NCBI GenBank assembly: GCA_045600945.1
Contig: JAZRYX010000078.1
Location: 62,001-126,000, forward strand
Length of the DNA stretch: 64,000 nucleotides
Source of the DNA: Darwinimomas sp045600945
GTDB taxonomy: Bacteria; Bacillota; Clostridia; Lachnospirales; Lachnospiraceae
Direction: 5' to 3'
Shown here: piece after piece, positions 62,565-64,000 of the stretch
Layout of the letters: each line of letters starts with the position of its first letter
Numbering within the stretch: the first letter of the stretch is position 1
Made by a program: the position numbers and the translations under genes
The notes under the pieces: generated by a model
The model's input: the letters and a program-made list of their open reading frames with translations, nothing else
Database searches by the model: none
Told to the model about the DNA's origin: nothing

Positions 62565-64000
62565 GTGTTGCTAAAAGATGCAAAATCGAGGATGCAGGCG
62601 GCTATGGAAGAAGCGCAGGCATCCGGAGACAGCTTTAAAGTCAATGAAATAACGGCAAATGTAATGGTTGGCGTTACAATGTTTATTGTATTTGTCGTAA
62701 TGATTTTATGCCTGATTCTCAATGAACTTGGTGTTTTTACAGCTACAAAGTCTGTAATGCGTATGGCAGTTGTCTGCGCAGGAATAGTCGGACTTCCCGT
62801 TACTATTCTTAATACAGTTTTTGTAGGTGCAAAACCATGGATGAAATGGCCTCTTATGATAAGCCTCATTCTGACATGTGCAATACTTGCGGCTACTTTG
62901 GGGCATAATGTCACACTGGTTATGGTATTTTCTATTGTAGTTAGCACGAGATATTTTGACGAAAAGTATACAACTTGGGTATCTCTTATCACAATATTCT
63001 TTTTTGCTATAGCAAGCTATTTGAATGGAATAGTCGGAATAACCAATCTTAATATGGTAAAGTTTCCTGATGGCGCGCTTCTTATGATAATGCCCGGAGA
63101 ATCGCTAAGGGACGCTATTGCTACTAGCGGATCATTTAATGAGTCAGTTTATGTTAGAAGTCTCTTTTTGAATGATTTTCTTCCGCGCTGTTTTGTTTTT
63201 CTTGCTTTAACGGTAAGCTGCAGATACGTTGCAAAACGGGGAAGAGATATGATATTACTGCAAAGCGAGACATCAAAGAAAGCATCCCGTATAGAAACTG
63301 AGCTTGACCTGGCAACAAAAATTCAGACAAGCATGCTTCCCTGTATTTTTCCGGCATTTCCGGATCATGAGAACATTGATCTTTATGCGCAGTATCATCC
63401 CGCAAAAGAAGTAGGCGGTGACTTCTATGATTATTTTGACATTGACAAGACTCATATCGGTCTTGTAATTGCTGATGTATCCGGAAAGGGAGTCGGCGCA
63501 GCACTTTTTATGACGATTTCAAAGACAGTATTAAAGAACCAACTTCTTCTTGGATTAACACCCGAAGAAGCAATCAAAAATGCTAATCGACAGCTTTGTG
63601 AAAATAATGATGCTAATTTATTCGTCACGTGTTGGGCTGGTGTATATAACACGGATACCGGGATGCTGACATTTGTAAATGCAGGGCATAATCCTCCTGT
63701 ACTAATCAGAGATAATGGCAAACCTGAGTTTATTAAGCAACATCATGGTTTTGTTCTTGCCGGTTTGGAGAATTTTAACTATAAAGAAGAGAGTTTACAA
63801 CTCTTCGCCGGAGATGAACTTATATTCTATACCGATGGTGTAACAGAAGCAACAAATGTTTCGGATGAATTGTACGGAGAAGACCGTCTCGTTTCATGCC
63901 TGGATCGCTGTAAAGATCTGGAACTTATCAAACAGGTTGGTTTTCTCAAGAATGATATCGACACGTTTGTCGGAGGTCGCGAACCATTTGATGATATTAC
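62565..64000 (+). CDS. Membrane SpoIIE/RsbU-type PP2C phosphatase, 3'-truncated by window edge
   Basis: Open to the window end (about 478 residues). N-terminal half (about 25-230) holds 5-6 membrane helices (ANVMVGVTMFIVFVVMILCL ...), then a short coiled coil (about 230-250) and a PP2C-like phosphatase domain with AKEVGGDFYDYF, VIADVSGKGVGAAL, NAGHNPPV, FYTDGVTEATN and, at the last bases, PFDDIT, so only about 10-15 residues are missing. Such proteins dephosphorylate anti-anti-sigma factors. The start is uncertain: GTG 62565 or TTG 62568 (just after an in-frame stop), or ATG 62592; none has a good ribosome binding site. Confidence 0.85.
   Translation, partial: MLLKDAKSRMQAAMEEAQASGDSFKVNEITANVMVGVTMFIVFVVMILCLILNELGVFTATKSVMRMAVVCAGIVGLPVTILNTVFVGAKPWMKWPLMISLILTCAILAATLGHNVTLVMVFSIVVSTRYFDEKYTTWVSLITIFFFAIASYLNGIVGITNLNMVKFPDGALLMIMPGESLRDAIATSGSFNESVYVRSLFLNDFLPRCFVFLALTVSCRYVAKRGRDMILLQSETSKKASRIETELDLATKIQTSMLPCIFPAFPDHENIDLYAQYHPAKEVGGDFYDYFDIDKTHIGLVIADVSGKGVGAALFMTISKTVLKNQLLLGLTPEEAIKNANRQLCENNDANLFVTCWAGVYNTDTGMLTFVNAGHNPPVLIRDNGKPEFIKQHHGFVLAGLENFNYKEESLQLFAGDELIFYTDGVTEATNVSDELYGEDRLVSCLDRCKDLELIKQVGFLKNDIDTFVGGREPFDDI

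Noticed and set aside
62561..62992. A 143-codon open frame on the minus strand under the phosphatase gene
   Set aside because: It is fully covered by the plus-strand membrane phosphatase, whose motifs are clear; no ribosome binding site, and it reads as an antisense shadow rich in Ser/Thr/Ile.
1..64000. CRISPR array, prophage, transposon, toxin-antitoxin or defence island
   Set aside because: I looked on both strands and found no spaced direct repeats of CRISPR length, no integrase or transposase, and no defence-type gene; the content is core metabolism and housekeeping.

Overview
The window looks like a core chromosomal segment of a low-GC Gram-positive anaerobe of the Clostridia, most likely a Lachnospiraceae member (Butyrivibrio, Pseudobutyrivibrio or Roseburia-like). 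This rests on Firmicutes markers (RecU, PrkC/PrpC, RsgA, RqcH, Asp23/FakA, GerW/YtfJ, YugP), AGGAGG ribosome binding sites with frequent TTG and GTG starts, and short head-to-tail operons with TTGACA/TATAAT promoters. I see no phage, insertion sequence, integron, CRISPR array, tRNA or rRNA. No gene-free stretch exceeds 300 bases; the longest gaps (about 160-185 bases at 4683-4863, 17162-17320 and 45591-45765) hold promoters, operators and terminators.

Layout. 1-4740: end of the F1Fo ATP synthase operon (atpH partial, atpA, atpG, atpD, atpC) closed by a terminator. 4741-10065: a ChvE/GguAB-type monosaccharide ABC transporter with a lipoprotein binding protein, a double ATPase and two paralogous permeases, behind a promoter carrying an 18-bp palindrome. 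10067-10691: a lone unknown gene. 17246 down to 10704 (minus strand): a DeoR-type regulator followed by E2, E3 and a fused E1 of a 2-oxoacid (probably pyruvate) dehydrogenase complex; the promoter has spaced CTAACA repeats, and a chain of small palindromes lies between E2 and E3. 17270-22437: a tandem acyltransferase membrane protein, then a translationally coupled SAH/MTA/5'-deoxyadenosine deaminase-like amidohydrolase and PflX-type radical SAM protein, and a Cof-type phosphatase.

22415-41599: a long co-directional housekeeping run: ftsK/spoIIIE, murE-like, murF, priA, def, fmt, yugP, rsmB, rlmN, prpC, prkC, rsgA, rpe, serS, rqcH. 41601-45380: gmk, rpoZ, rimO, pgsA, a shortened DUF2953 gene and gerW. 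45405-45590 (minus): rpmB, divergent from asp23-fakA-recG. 49937-58487: an L,D-transpeptidase, rsmD, coaD, a coiled-coil protein, an RsmF-like methyltransferase split over two frames, an RluD-type pseudouridine synthase, recU, and the TIGR03960/DUF2344 radical SAM pair. 58476-62469: rpsO with a structured leader, pnp, mgtE. 62565-64000: the start of a membrane SpoIIE/RsbU-type phosphatase cut by the window end.

Most of this is ordinary core genome. The points I would look at again are the deaminase/radical-SAM coupling, the split RsmF gene, the apparent non-AUG start of rsmB, the altered substrate motif of the MurE-like ligase, the DeoR-linked dehydrogenase operon with its operators and palindromes, the duplicated permeases, and the rpsO leader in which a hairpin loop can pair with the ribosome binding site.
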